Shown here in pieces: positions 1 through 8,880 of a stretch of DNA of 43,431 nucleotides. The stretch covers positions 11,991 through 55,421 of the forward strand of contig DTZW01000446.1 in NCBI GenBank assembly GCA_012961165.1, in the 5' to 3' direction. This DNA is from Gammaproteobacteria bacterium. GTDB lineage: Bacteria > Pseudomonadota > Gammaproteobacteria > Pseudomonadales > Azotimanducaceae. A model generated the notes under the pieces. It searched no databases. It saw only the letters and a list, made by a program, of their open reading frames with translations, and was not told the DNA's origin. A program made the position numbers and the translations under genes. Position 1 is the stretch's first letter; every line of letters begins with the position of its first letter.

Positions 1-44
1 CCGCATTCGACACAACTACTCTGACATCTGCCAATGCTGATGGG
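1..44 (+). mobile_element. 3' terminus of an IS91-like element (first copy)
   Basis: Positions 2-44 match 36431-36473 at 41 of 43 bases, and 2-34 are identical to 36431-36463. In the second copy this stretch encodes the last residues of an IS91-type transposase (HSTQLL, then TGA). Here the same codons occupy 4-21, with the stop at 22-24. The similarity ends at 44, so the element's oriIS-side end probably lies about there. The rest of the element is outside the window. This copy has the same orientation as the remnant at 36265. Confidence 0.65.
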
Positions 45-99
45 TTGCGCTGAGTTCGGCCAAGAGCAGACAAAATTGGTGCCAAGAATAGACGACAGT

Positions 100-1512
100 T
101 TAAGTATCTGGAGCGCCGGGATCTTTTTCCATCGATGCTTGGTGTTCCTCTATGACTTTCCACAATGGCGCATCTACCCAGGTGTCATCGAGATAGAATT
201 TTTCGGGTTCTTCTTCTTTTGGGTCTACGATTAGATTGTAGACTGATGGGTAGGCAATTTTCTTGATTGCATAGTTGTCATCGAGTTCTTTGAGAAGAAT
301 TTTCCAATTGCGCCATTTCGCACCAAATAGCTCGCTGGTGAGGTAAATGACCATTGACTCTCGCGCTGATTCCTTCTCCGTACCCATCAGGAAATCAGAT
401 TGGTCAACACCATCTAGTATGCGATCTTGTGGGATATCGCTGCCAATAAAATTTGCCAGTGTGGGAAACAAATCTATGGTGTGTACAATGTCGTTTGACA
501 CCTGCCTGGCAGGGATTTTCCCAGGCCAGCGGATCAGAAAAGGTACGCGCAAGGATCCTTCATAGGGAGAAAACATCGTTCCTCGCCAGATTCCGGTGGA
601 TCCAAATGACCTTCTAATACCTTCGCGCCCGTTGTCGGACGTAAAGATAAAAATGGTATTGTCTTTGATCCCCAACTCATCAATCGTATCCAGGAGTTCG
701 CCCACATAGACATCGGTCTGCGCTAGCACGTCAGCAAAACTACCGTTTCCAGTTTTGCCCTTAAAGTCGGGATGGGCGTCGACCGGTTCGTGTGTTTGTG
801 TATAGGGGAGATAGGCGAAAAAAGGTTTCCTGGTTTTGGCCGTGCGCTTAATGAAGTCGATGGCGTGATCGGTGATTTCCCGGTCGATAGTAGTGCGTTT
901 AGCGCGGTCATACACTTCATGTTTTTTGGGCGTCTCGCCGCGCTTGGATGTCATGATGTAAGTGAACTCGACACCAGCGTCCTTCTGGAAGCTGTCGCTA
1001 TCAGGCCAGAAGGCTCGATCCGATGAATTGGGAATTCCATACCATTCATCGAATCCCTGGTCTGTAGGATAACGGCCCTCGGTATCTCCTAAATGCCACT
1101 TTCCGTACATGCCCGTCGTATAACCGGAATCCGAGAGCATCTCGGCTAGTGTGATCTCCCACTTACTGATGCCGTACCACAAACTTCTTGGCGGACCCTC
1201 TGGGCGTAGTCGCGTGCGAGCCCCATAGCGACCAGTCATCAAGGCAGCACGGGATGGTGTGCATTCTGCCTCGACGTTGTAATTAGTCAGTTGAAATCCT
1301 TCAGCGGCAATAGAGTCGATACGGGGTGTAGGCGCGCCACGCGTGACACCACCACCGTAAACACCAATTTCGCCATAACCGAAATTGTCCATCAGAACCA
1401 GGACGATATTTGGTCGATCGTCTCTTTCAGATGCAGCTACAAACTGTGGAATCGACACAGTCAGGATTAACAGGAATGTGGAAAATATCGCACTACGAAG
1501 GTACTTTGGCAT
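100..1512 (-). CDS. Secreted arylsulfatase-family sulfatase
   Basis: This is a formylglycine-dependent sulfatase of 470 aa. An N-terminal signal peptide (hydrophobic stretch about residues 7-27, cleavage near AAS) suggests a periplasmic enzyme that removes sulfate from organic sulfate esters. The maturation motif C-T-P-S-R is at residues 84-88, followed by ALMTGR, and Cys84 would become formylglycine. The first metal-binding motif reads MDNFGYGEIG, so the usual Asp-Asp pair is Asp-Asn (42-43); I recall this variant from a sulfatase subfamily. The start has a good ribosome-binding site (GGGAGG about 7 nt upstream). No sulfatase-maturating enzyme and no carbohydrate operon adjoins it, so the substrate is unknown. 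It sits directly beside the IS91-like end. Confidence 0.93.
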   Translation of the reverse strand: MPKYLRSAIFSTFLLILTVSIPQFVAASERDDRPNIVLVLMDNFGYGEIGVYGGGVTRGAPTPRIDSIAAEGFQLTNYNVEAECTPSRAALMTGRYGARTRLRPEGPPRSLWYGISKWEITLAEMLSDSGYTTGMYGKWHLGDTEGRYPTDQGFDEWYGIPNSSDRAFWPDSDSFQKDAGVEFTYIMTSKRGETPKKHEVYDRAKRTTIDREITDHAIDFIKRTAKTRKPFFAYLPYTQTHEPVDAHPDFKGKTGNGSFADVLAQTDVYVGELLDTIDELGIKDNTIFIFTSDNGREGIRRSFGSTGIWRGTMFSPYEGSLRVPFLIRWPGKIPARQVSNDIVHTIDLFPTLANFIGSDIPQDRILDGVDQSDFLMGTEKESARESMVIYLTSELFGAKWRNWKILLKELDDNYAIKKIAYPSVYNLIVDPKEEEPEKFYLDDTWVDAPLWKVIEEHQASMEKDPGAPDT

Positions 1513-1865
1513 GGTGGCCTCCCTGGATACTTATTACGGTTATAACTGGTGTGGCAAGGAATTGCACGAATTGTTGATAGTGACTATCAGTTGATGATCC
1601 GGAATGTCTTCTTCGGGTCGAAAGCTGGCTTTGCGCTGATTCAGCGATAGCGTTGCTTTGGTGCGTAAAGCAGACATGAATACCTCTAAGACTATCTATC
1701 TTGATTTGTGTCAACGCGATCTGCCTCTCAGTCTTGCTCAATAATTTTCTTGACCGCATTGGGATAATATCGTGAAACGGCAAGAGTCCAGATTTCTCCT
1801 GCTGGCTTTGATTCCAGGGGCAAGCAGTTGTTCGACGATCAACGCTCCCATTCAGCGATCGAATT
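1513..1865. other. Intergenic region upstream of the sulfatase
   Basis: No convincing intact gene is seen. The sulfatase ribosome-binding site lies just above 1512. A weak open frame runs on the minus strand but resembles nothing I know. On the plus strand, around 1790-1860, scattered short matches to PurU sequence in more than one frame suggest decayed upstream parts of the purU remnant. Confidence 0.4.
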
Positions 1866-2117
1866 CATTTCCGATACCAGAGCGCCTTTGATCGAGGCGT
1901 CAAATTGATTGGCGCAACCTGCCATTACGTTACAGAAGATCTTGATGAAGGACCGATCATTGAACAGGATGTGATCCGGGTTGGTCATCACTGCTATCGG
2001 TCTGCAATGATTCGCCGCGGGCGTGACGTGGAACGGGCAGCGCTCTCGCGCGGGTTGCTTTATCACCTGGCGGACCGGGTATTGGTCCACAACAACAAAA
2101 CAATCGTCTTTAGCTAG
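1866..2117 (+). pseudogene. purU: purU remnant (formyltetrahydrofolate deformylase, C-terminal part)
   Basis: An open frame of about 83 codons reads [20 protein letters not shown], then [12 protein letters not shown], and ends [16 protein letters not shown] plus TAG. This is the characteristic C-terminus of PurU, which hydrolyses 10-formyl-THF to formate and THF. Family members are about 280-290 aa, so only the last third survives. An in-frame TGA lies at 1809-1811, and no ACT or N-terminal catalytic part is present. The stop shares CTAG with the stop of the convergent AraC gene. Because purU often accompanies demethylation pathways (in Pseudomonas it lies near gbcAB and sox genes), its former presence beside a GcvT-like gene is informative. 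Translation of the remnant is unlikely. Confidence 0.82.
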
Positions 2118-2872
2118 TCCGCTGCGAACTTCCTGTTTTCTCGTCTGAAGTGCGCCGGTGTCTGACCGCAAGATCGCTTGAACGCTGAGTAAAAGGCGGA
2201 GTTCGAGTTGAAGCCCACGTCAAAAGCGACAGTGAGAATGGCGGGTTGAGGATCGGTCTTGTCGGTAAGCAAGCGTTTGGCTTCTTCAATGCGATAGCTA
2301 TTCAGATAGTCAAAAAAGCTCATCCCAAATCCAGCGTTGATCACCTGTGAAAGGTGGTTGATCGGACACCGGACCATCGAGGACAATTTGGGCAGGGTCA
2401 GACTGGGATTCAGGTAGGCTTGCTCATTCTCCATCAATCCTGTCAGCTCCAATTTATAGCTTTCAAGCAGTTCCTCGTTCAGGCCGGACTTCGCGTACTT
2501 GTCTGTCTCAGATTTACCTGCAAGTTCAACCGGCTTGTAATAGTCAGAAATCTGAACCGCCAGATCGCCTTCGAGAGTTACGAATACTGCACCGAACCAG
2601 CACGGCTCAACCTGGCCTTCAACTTCTGCGTCTACCCTGTACTGAAACGCGATGGTGTTCTCACCCGTCATTACTTCACCGGCCAGCGAATAGTGATGCT
2701 GATCATGGTCGAAAAAGTCAGAAAGGTACTTAACAAGTTCAGGCTTGGGATGATGTTGCTCGGTAGGCACATCGTAGTAAATACCATCCTTGGTCAGATG
2801 GTCCGCGATACATCGAGCATCCTTATGGTTCCATGCATCTATGTAGCTCGCGACGAAATCTATGGCTTGCAT
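2114..2872 (-). CDS. SnoaL-like/AraC fusion transcriptional regulator
   Basis: This 252-aa protein has two parts. Residues 1 to about 115 look like a SnoaL/NTF2-like ligand-binding cone fold ([20 protein letters not shown], with later motifs such as [20 protein letters not shown]). Residues from about 150 to 250 are an AraC/XylS-type DNA-binding domain with the typical second helix-turn-helix ([20 protein letters not shown] followed by CGQTPAHFR). Most AraC regulators carry a cupin-like or DJ-1-like sensor, so the SnoaL sensor is uncommon. The gene reads in the same direction as the GcvT-like and FAD genes upstream of it on this strand and starts 64 nt after the GcvT-like stop. It could regulate that operon; the inducer is unknown. 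Confidence 0.85.
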   Translation of the reverse strand: MQAIDFVASYIDAWNHKDARCIADHLTKDGIYYDVPTEQHHPKPELVKYLSDFFDHDQHHYSLAGEVMTGENTIAFQYRVDAEVEGQVEPCWFGAVFVTLEGDLAVQISDYYKPVELAGKSETDKYAKSGLNEELLESYKLELTGLMENEQAYLNPSLTLPKLSSMVRCPINHLSQVINAGFGMSFFDYLNSYRIEEAKRLLTDKTDPQPAILTVAFDVGFNSNSAFYSAFKRSCGQTPAHFRRENRKFAAD

Positions 2873-2936
2873 TTACTCTCCGCACACCCGGCAACGAGGA
2901 AATTCTATCCCAGATTGACTACTGCGTCACGCAGTC

Positions 2937-4130
2937 CTAGAAGTCACGTGGGGGCGTTTCCTTGGCGTGTTCAGGTATCCAGAAGGGTTCATCCTTGACG
3001 CTGCATCTGGCCACTTTACTGTAGTGTCTCAACTCTTTCTCATAGTTGATCTCAGCCCAGAGCTCGCCATTCAGGTGCGGTGTCTCAATCATGGCCAGCG
3101 CAATATTTGCTTTCACCACCGGAGACCACATACCCGAAGTCACATAGCCAATATCACGCGAGCAATCCTGACTATCGTAAATGAAAGAGCCTTCCGCCGG
3201 TTTATTGCCTTCAATATCCAGCCTGATCAGCGTGTACCGAGGGCCACGCCGTGACTCCTCCAGCAGCGCAGCTCGACCGTTAAAATGCGGCTTCTTGAAA
3301 TCTACCATCCAGCTAAGGTTCAACTCAAAAGGCGTCTGATCGTGTTCAAAGTGGATGGTCTTCAGCGCCTCGTTAAATTCATATCCAGGCATAATGAAGC
3401 CTGCTTCGAGTCGCGCCATATTAGTCGCCTGCTCACCAAACGGGTGAATACCGTAGTCAGCACCCGCTTCATAGACCGCATCCCAAAGTTCGAGTGCCAG
3501 CTCTGCCTTTATCCACAATTCGTAACCTAGATCCCCGGTGAATCCTGTTCGAGAAACCATGAGTTTGTCACCAAGAAAATCGAAGTGGTGAATGGTAAAA
3601 GGTTTCGCCTGATCAATCCCTTCAAGACCCATACGCTTCAATACAGCACAGGAAGTTGGCCCCTGAAGAGCAAGTGCCGCCAGTTCATCACTACGGTCAT
3701 TGATCGTCAGATCGTCGAATCCAAGTGCACTTTTTTTCAGCCAGGCGGTAGAAGGGCTGCCGCATGTCAGCATAAATTCATCATCTGCGAACCTGAAAAT
3801 CGTACCGTCATCAATCAGGCGACCCTCATCGGTGCACCACAACACGTAACTGACCCGATTGTTACGCATCCTTGTCACATCACGGGTGACCATACGATTG
3901 AGCATTTTTTCCGCGTCCGGTCCGGAAATGAAATACTTCTGCATTGGGCAGATGTCATAGGTCCCGCAGGTATTACGTATGCAAAAGTACTCATACTCGG
4001 CTTCGTAGTAATACTCCGCCAGCTTGTATCCGTTCCAGGATGACCAGGCATCATGAATGTTGCGTTCATCAAGCCGCGGTTGAAAATGGCTTGGTCGCGG
4101 TTTTTCAGTTGAGAAATCGGCGCTACTCAT
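2937..4130 (-). CDS. Stand-alone GcvT-like aminomethyltransferase family protein (copy 1)
   Basis: This is a tetrahydrofolate-dependent C1 transferase of the GcvT/DmdA/YgfZ fold, 397 aa. Landmarks are YDICPMQKYFISGPDAEKML in the N-terminal domain, LAALALQGPTS, and VSRTGFTGDLGYELWI, the folate-site region of T-proteins. The C-terminal barrel is present. No glycine cleavage P or H protein lies nearby, so a role in demethylating a small methylated substrate is more likely than glycine cleavage. ATG at 4130 overlaps the upstream FAD oxidoreductase by 8 nt; ATG at 4142 is also possible. The overlap implies co-expression with the FAD enzymes, which could supply oxidised substrate or methylene groups. 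A paralogue lies at 21894. Confidence 0.85.
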   Translation of the reverse strand: MSSADFSTEKPRPSHFQPRLDERNIHDAWSSWNGYKLAEYYYEAEYEYFCIRNTCGTYDICPMQKYFISGPDAEKMLNRMVTRDVTRMRNNRVSYVLWCTDEGRLIDDGTIFRFADDEFMLTCGSPSTAWLKKSALGFDDLTINDRSDELAALALQGPTSCAVLKRMGLEGIDQAKPFTIHHFDFLGDKLMVSRTGFTGDLGYELWIKAELALELWDAVYEAGADYGIHPFGEQATNMARLEAGFIMPGYEFNEALKTIHFEHDQTPFELNLSWMVDFKKPHFNGRAALLEESRRGPRYTLIRLDIEGNKPAEGSFIYDSQDCSRDIGYVTSGMWSPVVKANIALAMIETPHLNGELWAEINYEKELRHYSKVARCSVKDEPFWIPEHAKETPPRDF

Positions 4131-5742
4131 CGTAACAATCATCTTCCGGTACAGTGTTGGGACGGCGAAGGTCCATCAGTATCTCTCTTGCAGCATTGGC
4201 ACCACAGGCAGACGAAACGCCGCCACCTGGGTGTGTCGAAGAACCGCACATATACATGTTCTTTACGGGCATTCGATACTGGGCATAACCAGGAAATGGC
4301 CTGTTGAAGAGCAACTGATCAATCGTAAGTTCACCCTGGAAAATATTTCCTTCGGTGAGCCCTACTTCCTGTTCAATCTCGAAGGGTGTTCTGACTTCCA
4401 TGTGGACGATGAGATCCTTAAAGCCAGGGCTATATCGCTCAATCTTGTTAATCACTGTCTGCCCAAATTGATCACGCTTCTCGGGTGTCCATGGGCCGTC
4501 TGCCAACTCTGCGGGGCAATACTGGATAAAATTAGACATCCAGTGTTGCCCAGGCGGCGCGACGGTTGGGTCCCACGCAGAAGGTATGACGGATTCAATA
4601 AATGGATCATCCGACCAGGTTCCCCTTTTCCAGCAATCGTAAGCTCGCTCCATGGTTTCCATGCTACCCGTAAATACCTGACCACCGCGGTTGACGTAGG
4701 GGTTGTCAGGCACATTATTAAATTTCGGCAGCCCGGAGAGTGCGATGTTGACCTTGCCTGAGGAACCACGAATCTTGAAGTTCTCGGCCTTTTCAAAGAT
4801 ACCTGGTGGCAGGTCATCCCTGTCCATGATTTTCGTAAAAGTACGCCGGGCATCGAGATTGGATACCACAATATTGGCACTGATCTCTTCTCCTGAAGAC
4901 AGGGCAACTCCAACCGCTCGACCGCCCTTCACAATAATTTGATCGACACCGGCGTTGGTCCTGATCTCGCCACCAAAGGACTTACAGGCAGAGGCAAGTG
5001 CATTGGATATTGCGCCCATACCGCCACGCGCCAATCCCCATGCACCAATGCTGCCATCAATATCACCCATCACGTGGTGCAGGAGAATGTAAGATGAGCC
5101 GGGCGAGTAAACACCGAGCGCGGTACCAATAATACCGGCCGAGGCCATTGAGGCCTTAACAATATCAGTCTCGAAGTAATCATCCAGAAAATCCGCAGCA
5201 CTCAGTGTGAAGAAGCGGATGTACTCGTAGAGTTCCTTTTGACCCAGCGCTCCAAACTGTTTAGCAAGGAACAATAGCTCCTGGATGTCGCGGATTCGAA
5301 AACTGGTCGGGTCAGGCGGCGTCCGCAACAGGGTTTTGCGAATGACCTGGGCATAACGGCCAAGATCTGCGCGGAGACGAAACATTGCATCTGCATCGTG
5401 CCGCGAATGACGTTTGAGTTCGTTATAGGCAGCCGCTTCACTGTGATAAGACATAAGCGTGTCGCCGTGGTCATCAAAATTCACCGTTCCCAGATAAGGC
5501 ACCAGCATCAGGCCGTGGCGACTCAAATCAAGATCACGATGCAACGACTGTCGCATCATGCTGCAGACATAGGAGCAGTTGGAGTACACCCAACCTTCGT
5601 GTAATTCGCGGGACACCGCAGCGCCACCAATATAGTCGTTCTTCTCAACTACCAGCACATCAAGCCCAGCCTTGGCGAGGTAGGCCGCGTTAGTCAGACC
5701 ATTGTGGCCAGCACCAATGACAATGGCATCATAGCGCTTCAC
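4123..5742 (-). CDS. CrtI/phytoene-desaturase-like FAD oxidoreductase (COG1233, copy A)
   Basis: This 539-aa flavoprotein has an N-terminal dinucleotide-binding motif (AIVIGAGHNGLTNAAYLA) followed by an acidic strand end (VEKNDYIGGAA). The C-terminal FAD motif is MYMCGSSTHPGGGVSSACG. The family is named after phytoene desaturase and PYROXD2, but there is no carotenoid gene here. Its place between a GcvT-like gene and a glutamine-synthetase-type gene argues for an amine substrate (inference). I chose GTG at 5742 because it overlaps the upstream TGA as GTGA, giving translational coupling, and puts the FAD motif at the usual distance from the N-terminus. A longer upstream reading would run into the preceding gene. 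Confidence 0.88.
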   Translation of the reverse strand: MKRYDAIVIGAGHNGLTNAAYLAKAGLDVLVVEKNDYIGGAAVSRELHEGWVYSNCSYVCSMMRQSLHRDLDLSRHGLMLVPYLGTVNFDDHGDTLMSYHSEAAAYNELKRHSRHDADAMFRLRADLGRYAQVIRKTLLRTPPDPTSFRIRDIQELLFLAKQFGALGQKELYEYIRFFTLSAADFLDDYFETDIVKASMASAGIIGTALGVYSPGSSYILLHHVMGDIDGSIGAWGLARGGMGAISNALASACKSFGGEIRTNAGVDQIIVKGGRAVGVALSSGEEISANIVVSNLDARRTFTKIMDRDDLPPGIFEKAENFKIRGSSGKVNIALSGLPKFNNVPDNPYVNRGGQVFTGSMETMERAYDCWKRGTWSDDPFIESVIPSAWDPTVAPPGQHWMSNFIQYCPAELADGPWTPEKRDQFGQTVINKIERYSPGFKDLIVHMEVRTPFEIEQEVGLTEGNIFQGELTIDQLLFNRPFPGYAQYRMPVKNMYMCGSSTHPGGGVSSACGANAAREILMDLRRPNTVPEDDCYDE

Positions 5743-7268
5743 GACAGTATCTTCCGTGCCGCGTTGTGACCAGGCATCCCTGTAATATCGCCAGCGGGAT
5801 GAGTCCCGGCGCCACAAAGATACAGACCGGATACCGGTGTGCCGTACTGAGCAGCCCCAGGGGTTGGACGCATCATAAGCAGTTGATCCAGTGCGAAGTC
5901 ACCATGGTGCCAATGCCCCCCTGATGTGTTGAATCTAGATTCCAGATCCACGGGTGTCAGCAGTTCCTGTCCAATGATCAACGAACGGGTGCCCGGGGCA
6001 TAGGTTTCAATGGCATCGATAACCTTCGTCGTCAGACCTGTTCTGGCTGCCTCGTCCCACGCCGATTTGTGTTTAAAGGGGGTGTACATCACATGGGCGG
6101 ACAAAACATGCTGGCCTTCCGGTGCCAGCCCGGGATTTCCAAGTGTCGGAACGGTAATTTCCATGACGGGCTCAACAGGGCTCTCACCGTACTTCGCGTT
6201 GTCAAAGGCGATTTCAATCTTCTCAAGACTGGGCGCAATAAAAAGCCGCCCTGCCGCTGATGTTAAACCTGTAAAAGATGGCAGGCCACTCAGCGCAAGG
6301 TGCAGCTTTGAGACCAGACCCTGGTCCCGCACCCTTGAAATTCTGTTGGTAAACTCAATTTCCAGGTGCTCAGCACCCAGCAGATTAAGAAAGGTCGTCT
6401 TCGGATCAGCTGAAGATACGATACGATCCGCCGTGAAGACTTCGCCGCTTTCAAGTCTGACACCAGTCGCGCTGATTCCCTCGCTGCCCTGCTCGACCTC
6501 AATGTTGGAGACCCGTGAACTGGTGCGAATATCGACTCCGCGGGAAACAGCCGCGCCCTGCAGGGCATCTATCAATGCCGGCACTTCGAGCGTGATGTGG
6601 CTGTCCCCTGCCATCCTGTAGAGTAACTGGAGTACAGAGTTGTTCGGTGACCTGGGGGCCTGCTTACTGCCAATTAGCGCATCCCAACTCAGGACTGATT
6701 TCAACAGGGGGTGACTGAAATATTCATCCATCAGGTCATACATAGGCAAGGTAACCATCCTGAGGAATTCCCGCATGTCCTCCTTGCCTAGCAACCTGAT
6801 CTTGAGCCCGAGTTCCGCGAACGCCATCATCTCGGGGATCGAGTTGTTACCAATTGGCGGGACGGTCTTGAGCCAGAAAGGCGCCAGCATGTCCGCATAG
6901 CGTATCATCAGGTCGTGGTAACGCTTGTAGGCATCCAGTTCGATGTCGGGGACACCACTGACCTTGTTACCCTGAACCACCACATGATGGCCATCCTGAT
7001 CGAGTCCGATACAAGCATTGTGATTCCTCGATAACGACAACCCATGCTCCGTTAGACGAAGATCACGAATAATTTTTAGCGGGAAATGGCTCGCCTGATG
7101 TGCCACGGAAGCGTGAAAACCGTCGTGAAACTCATAGCTGGCCGCCAGGCCGCCACAAACCTCTGACGCCTCAACAACAAGGACATTCTTCTTTTTAAGC
7201 GCAAGGTAATTTGCACAGACAAGACTGTTGTGACCTGCGCCAATGATAATCGTATCGTAGTGAGCCAA
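5739..7268 (-). CDS. CrtI/phytoene-desaturase-like FAD oxidoreductase (COG1233, copy B)
   Basis: This 509-aa flavoprotein is related to the next gene on the same strand (copy A). It has the N-terminal motif TIIIGAGHNSLVCANYLA, an acidic strand end VVEASEVCGGLA, and a C-terminal motif LYLCGAGTHPAGDITGMPG. The start is TTG at 7268, only four residues before the FAD motif begins, so no later start is possible; the ribosome-binding site is weak. The gene ends in TGA inside the GTGA overlap with copy A. Two adjacent, diverged family members may form a heterodimer or act in sequence. The substrate is unknown; the glutamine synthetase upstream suggests a glutamylated or free amine (inference). Confidence 0.87.
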   Translation of the reverse strand: MAHYDTIIIGAGHNSLVCANYLALKKKNVLVVEASEVCGGLAASYEFHDGFHASVAHQASHFPLKIIRDLRLTEHGLSLSRNHNACIGLDQDGHHVVVQGNKVSGVPDIELDAYKRYHDLMIRYADMLAPFWLKTVPPIGNNSIPEMMAFAELGLKIRLLGKEDMREFLRMVTLPMYDLMDEYFSHPLLKSVLSWDALIGSKQAPRSPNNSVLQLLYRMAGDSHITLEVPALIDALQGAAVSRGVDIRTSSRVSNIEVEQGSEGISATGVRLESGEVFTADRIVSSADPKTTFLNLLGAEHLEIEFTNRISRVRDQGLVSKLHLALSGLPSFTGLTSAAGRLFIAPSLEKIEIAFDNAKYGESPVEPVMEITVPTLGNPGLAPEGQHVLSAHVMYTPFKHKSAWDEAARTGLTTKVIDAIETYAPGTRSLIIGQELLTPVDLESRFNTSGGHWHHGDFALDQLLMMRPTPGAAQYGTPVSGLYLCGAGTHPAGDITGMPGHNAARKILS

Positions 7269-7410
7269 GGTAAAACTGCGGAAACATTAATTGAATTGAG
7301 CCTATTGTGGTCGCGAGCGCAGGACTTCTCAGCCTATACGCAATAATCCTCATCAGAACAGACTGAGTATCCTCATTCATTATGGTTATCAAAACTGGCG
7401 TAGCGAGCCG

Positions 7411-8739
7411 CTACACAGTGAGCAGGAGATGTTCTCGTTCCCAGGCAGTGACGACCGCTGAAAAGGCATCTATTTCACGTTGCTTGATATCGACATAAAG
7501 CTGGACAAACCGTTCGCCGAAAAGATCGACCAAGGGTTCACAGGACGACAGCATCTCGAGTGAGTCCCGGAGCGTTCGAGGAATCGTGTAGTCAAGATCC
7601 CACGCACTTTCTTTTACAGGTTTCCCGGGCTTCAGTTTTTCTGTCAACCCGAGGTATCCACAGGCCAAGCTTGCGGCAATGGCCAAATACGGATTGTTGT
7701 CTGATCCAGGAATCCTGTTTTCAATTCGAGTCGCTGCCGCATCGCTACGGGGAACTCTAAAACCTGTCGTCCTATTGTCGATACCCCACTCTACATTCGT
7801 GGGACAGGAATCAGCGCTTTCGAATCGGCGATAAGAATTCACATGCGGAGCAAGCAGCGCCATGATATGCGGAGTGTATTTTTGCAACCCACCAAGATAC
7901 GCGGTAAATCGATCGCTATATCCACCTTCAGTCCCTGCAAAAACGTTCTTTCCTGTCTCAGCATCAACCAGGCTCTGATGAAGATGCATAGCACTCCCTG
8001 GAGAACCCGTCATGGGTTTAGCCATGAAGGTTGCATGAATCCCACAATCTTGCGCAGCCTGTCGAACCAGCCGTTTGAAATAGAACATTTCATCGGCCTT
8101 TCGCAGGGCGCCAGCATGCATGAAATTGACTTCAATCTGACCCTCTCCCATTTCCTGGATGGTGCCGGTGAGTTCGATTCCCTGCGCATCCGCGTACCGA
8201 TACATGGCTTCTATGAACGGCGCATACTCAGCCATCGCCTCCACCTGAAAAGATCGCGGGCTGTTAGGGATTCGACCGGAAACACCAGGCGCTGCCCGAA
8301 GTGGATGTAATGGGTCTGGGTTGTTCTGAACCAGGTAGAATTCAGCTTCCTGGGCGATTACAGGCAGAAGTCCAATTTCCTCGAATCTGCCGATGATCTG
8401 TTTAAGGATCGACCTGGGTGCCAGATCAAGGGTTTCACCATTTATTGACTCACAGTCGCAAATACATTGCGCAGTGGTACCTGACCATGGCTGAGTCACC
8501 AGGGTTGTTATATCTGGTACCAGGACCATATCGACATCGGCAACATCCACAAGATCATGGTCTTCGCACCAATTACCTACAACATCCTGGCCAAAAATCG
8601 CCTCTGCTATCCGAATTTCGCTCTGCTCGAATTCCTTGGCGGAAACAGATTTACCTTTGGCTGCCCCATTGAAATCAGGCACCAGGCACTCGATAAACTT
8701 GTGACCACCTTTAACTAACGATTCTGTTGTGTCGGACAT
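7411..8739 (-). CDS. Glutamine-synthetase-family enzyme, gamma-glutamylputrescine synthetase-like
   Basis: This 442-aa protein belongs to the type III/PuuA-like branch of glutamine synthetases. Motifs are AQEAEFYLV (metal-binding Glu), MGEGQIEVNF, the ATP/glutamate region FMAKPMTGSPGSAMHLHQSL, and NRTTGFRVPRSD with the substrate Arg. PuuA joins glutamate to putrescine with ATP as the first step of the Puu pathway. GlnA itself is less likely, because the context is PotFGHI, a PuuB-like oxidase, an aminotransferase and an agmatinase. ATG at 8739 (MSDTTESLVKGG) is preferred to an upstream in-frame start that lacks family similarity. It is divergent from the aminotransferase gene, with a 141-nt shared control region. 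Confidence 0.88.
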   Translation of the reverse strand: MSDTTESLVKGGHKFIECLVPDFNGAAKGKSVSAKEFEQSEIRIAEAIFGQDVVGNWCEDHDLVDVADVDMVLVPDITTLVTQPWSGTTAQCICDCESINGETLDLAPRSILKQIIGRFEEIGLLPVIAQEAEFYLVQNNPDPLHPLRAAPGVSGRIPNSPRSFQVEAMAEYAPFIEAMYRYADAQGIELTGTIQEMGEGQIEVNFMHAGALRKADEMFYFKRLVRQAAQDCGIHATFMAKPMTGSPGSAMHLHQSLVDAETGKNVFAGTEGGYSDRFTAYLGGLQKYTPHIMALLAPHVNSYRRFESADSCPTNVEWGIDNRTTGFRVPRSDAAATRIENRIPGSDNNPYLAIAASLACGYLGLTEKLKPGKPVKESAWDLDYTIPRTLRDSLEMLSSCEPLVDLFGERFVQLYVDIKQREIDAFSAVVTAWEREHLLLTV

Positions 8740-8880
8740 GTATTTTTGCCAAGCAATAAACCCTGACTTCGACTCTGCCAGCAACGCATGTGGGTTGCAA
8801 ATACTTGTTGCAGTTTTATTGAACAGAACCAAGAATCTGGCTATCGTATCTCACGTGTTGAGGCCAGAGAGGAAGCTAAC
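8740..8880. promoter_or_regulatory. Divergent control region with TGCAA-N7-TTGCA inverted repeat
   Basis: This is the shared region between the divergent PuuA-like and aminotransferase genes. It contains an inverted repeat TGCAA (8796-8800) and TTGCA (8808-8812), also readable as two direct GTTGCA half sites 13 nt apart. A weak sigma70-like pair TTGCAA (8795) and TATTGA (8817) overlaps the repeat and would read toward the aminotransferase. An operator role is inference. Confidence 0.3.

Noticed and set aside
1493-1783. Minus-strand frame of 96 codons upstream of the sulfatase
   Set aside because: It overlaps the sulfatase start and its composition and sequence look random; no similarity is seen.
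1839-2171. Minus-strand frame of 110 codons across the purU relic
   Set aside because: The opposite strand carries clear PurU and AraC sequence; this frame has no recognisable motif.
2354-2998. Long plus-strand open frame of 214 codons antisense to the AraC gene
   Set aside because: It has no family similarity and no ribosome-binding site, and it mirrors the well-supported AraC coding frame.
4231-4761. Plus-strand frame of 176 codons inside FAD oxidoreductase copy A
   Set aside because: It is antisense to a strongly supported gene with intact FAD motifs at both ends.
5743-5817. Longer N-terminus for FAD oxidoreductase copy A
   Set aside because: The extra 25 residues overlap the end of copy B and would place the FAD motif too far in; the GTGA overlap start fits better.
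4123-7268. Carotenoid biosynthesis operon (because of CrtI-like proteins)
   Set aside because: There is no crtB, crtE or crtY-like gene; the neighbours are amine metabolism genes, and COG1233 is broader than phytoene desaturases.
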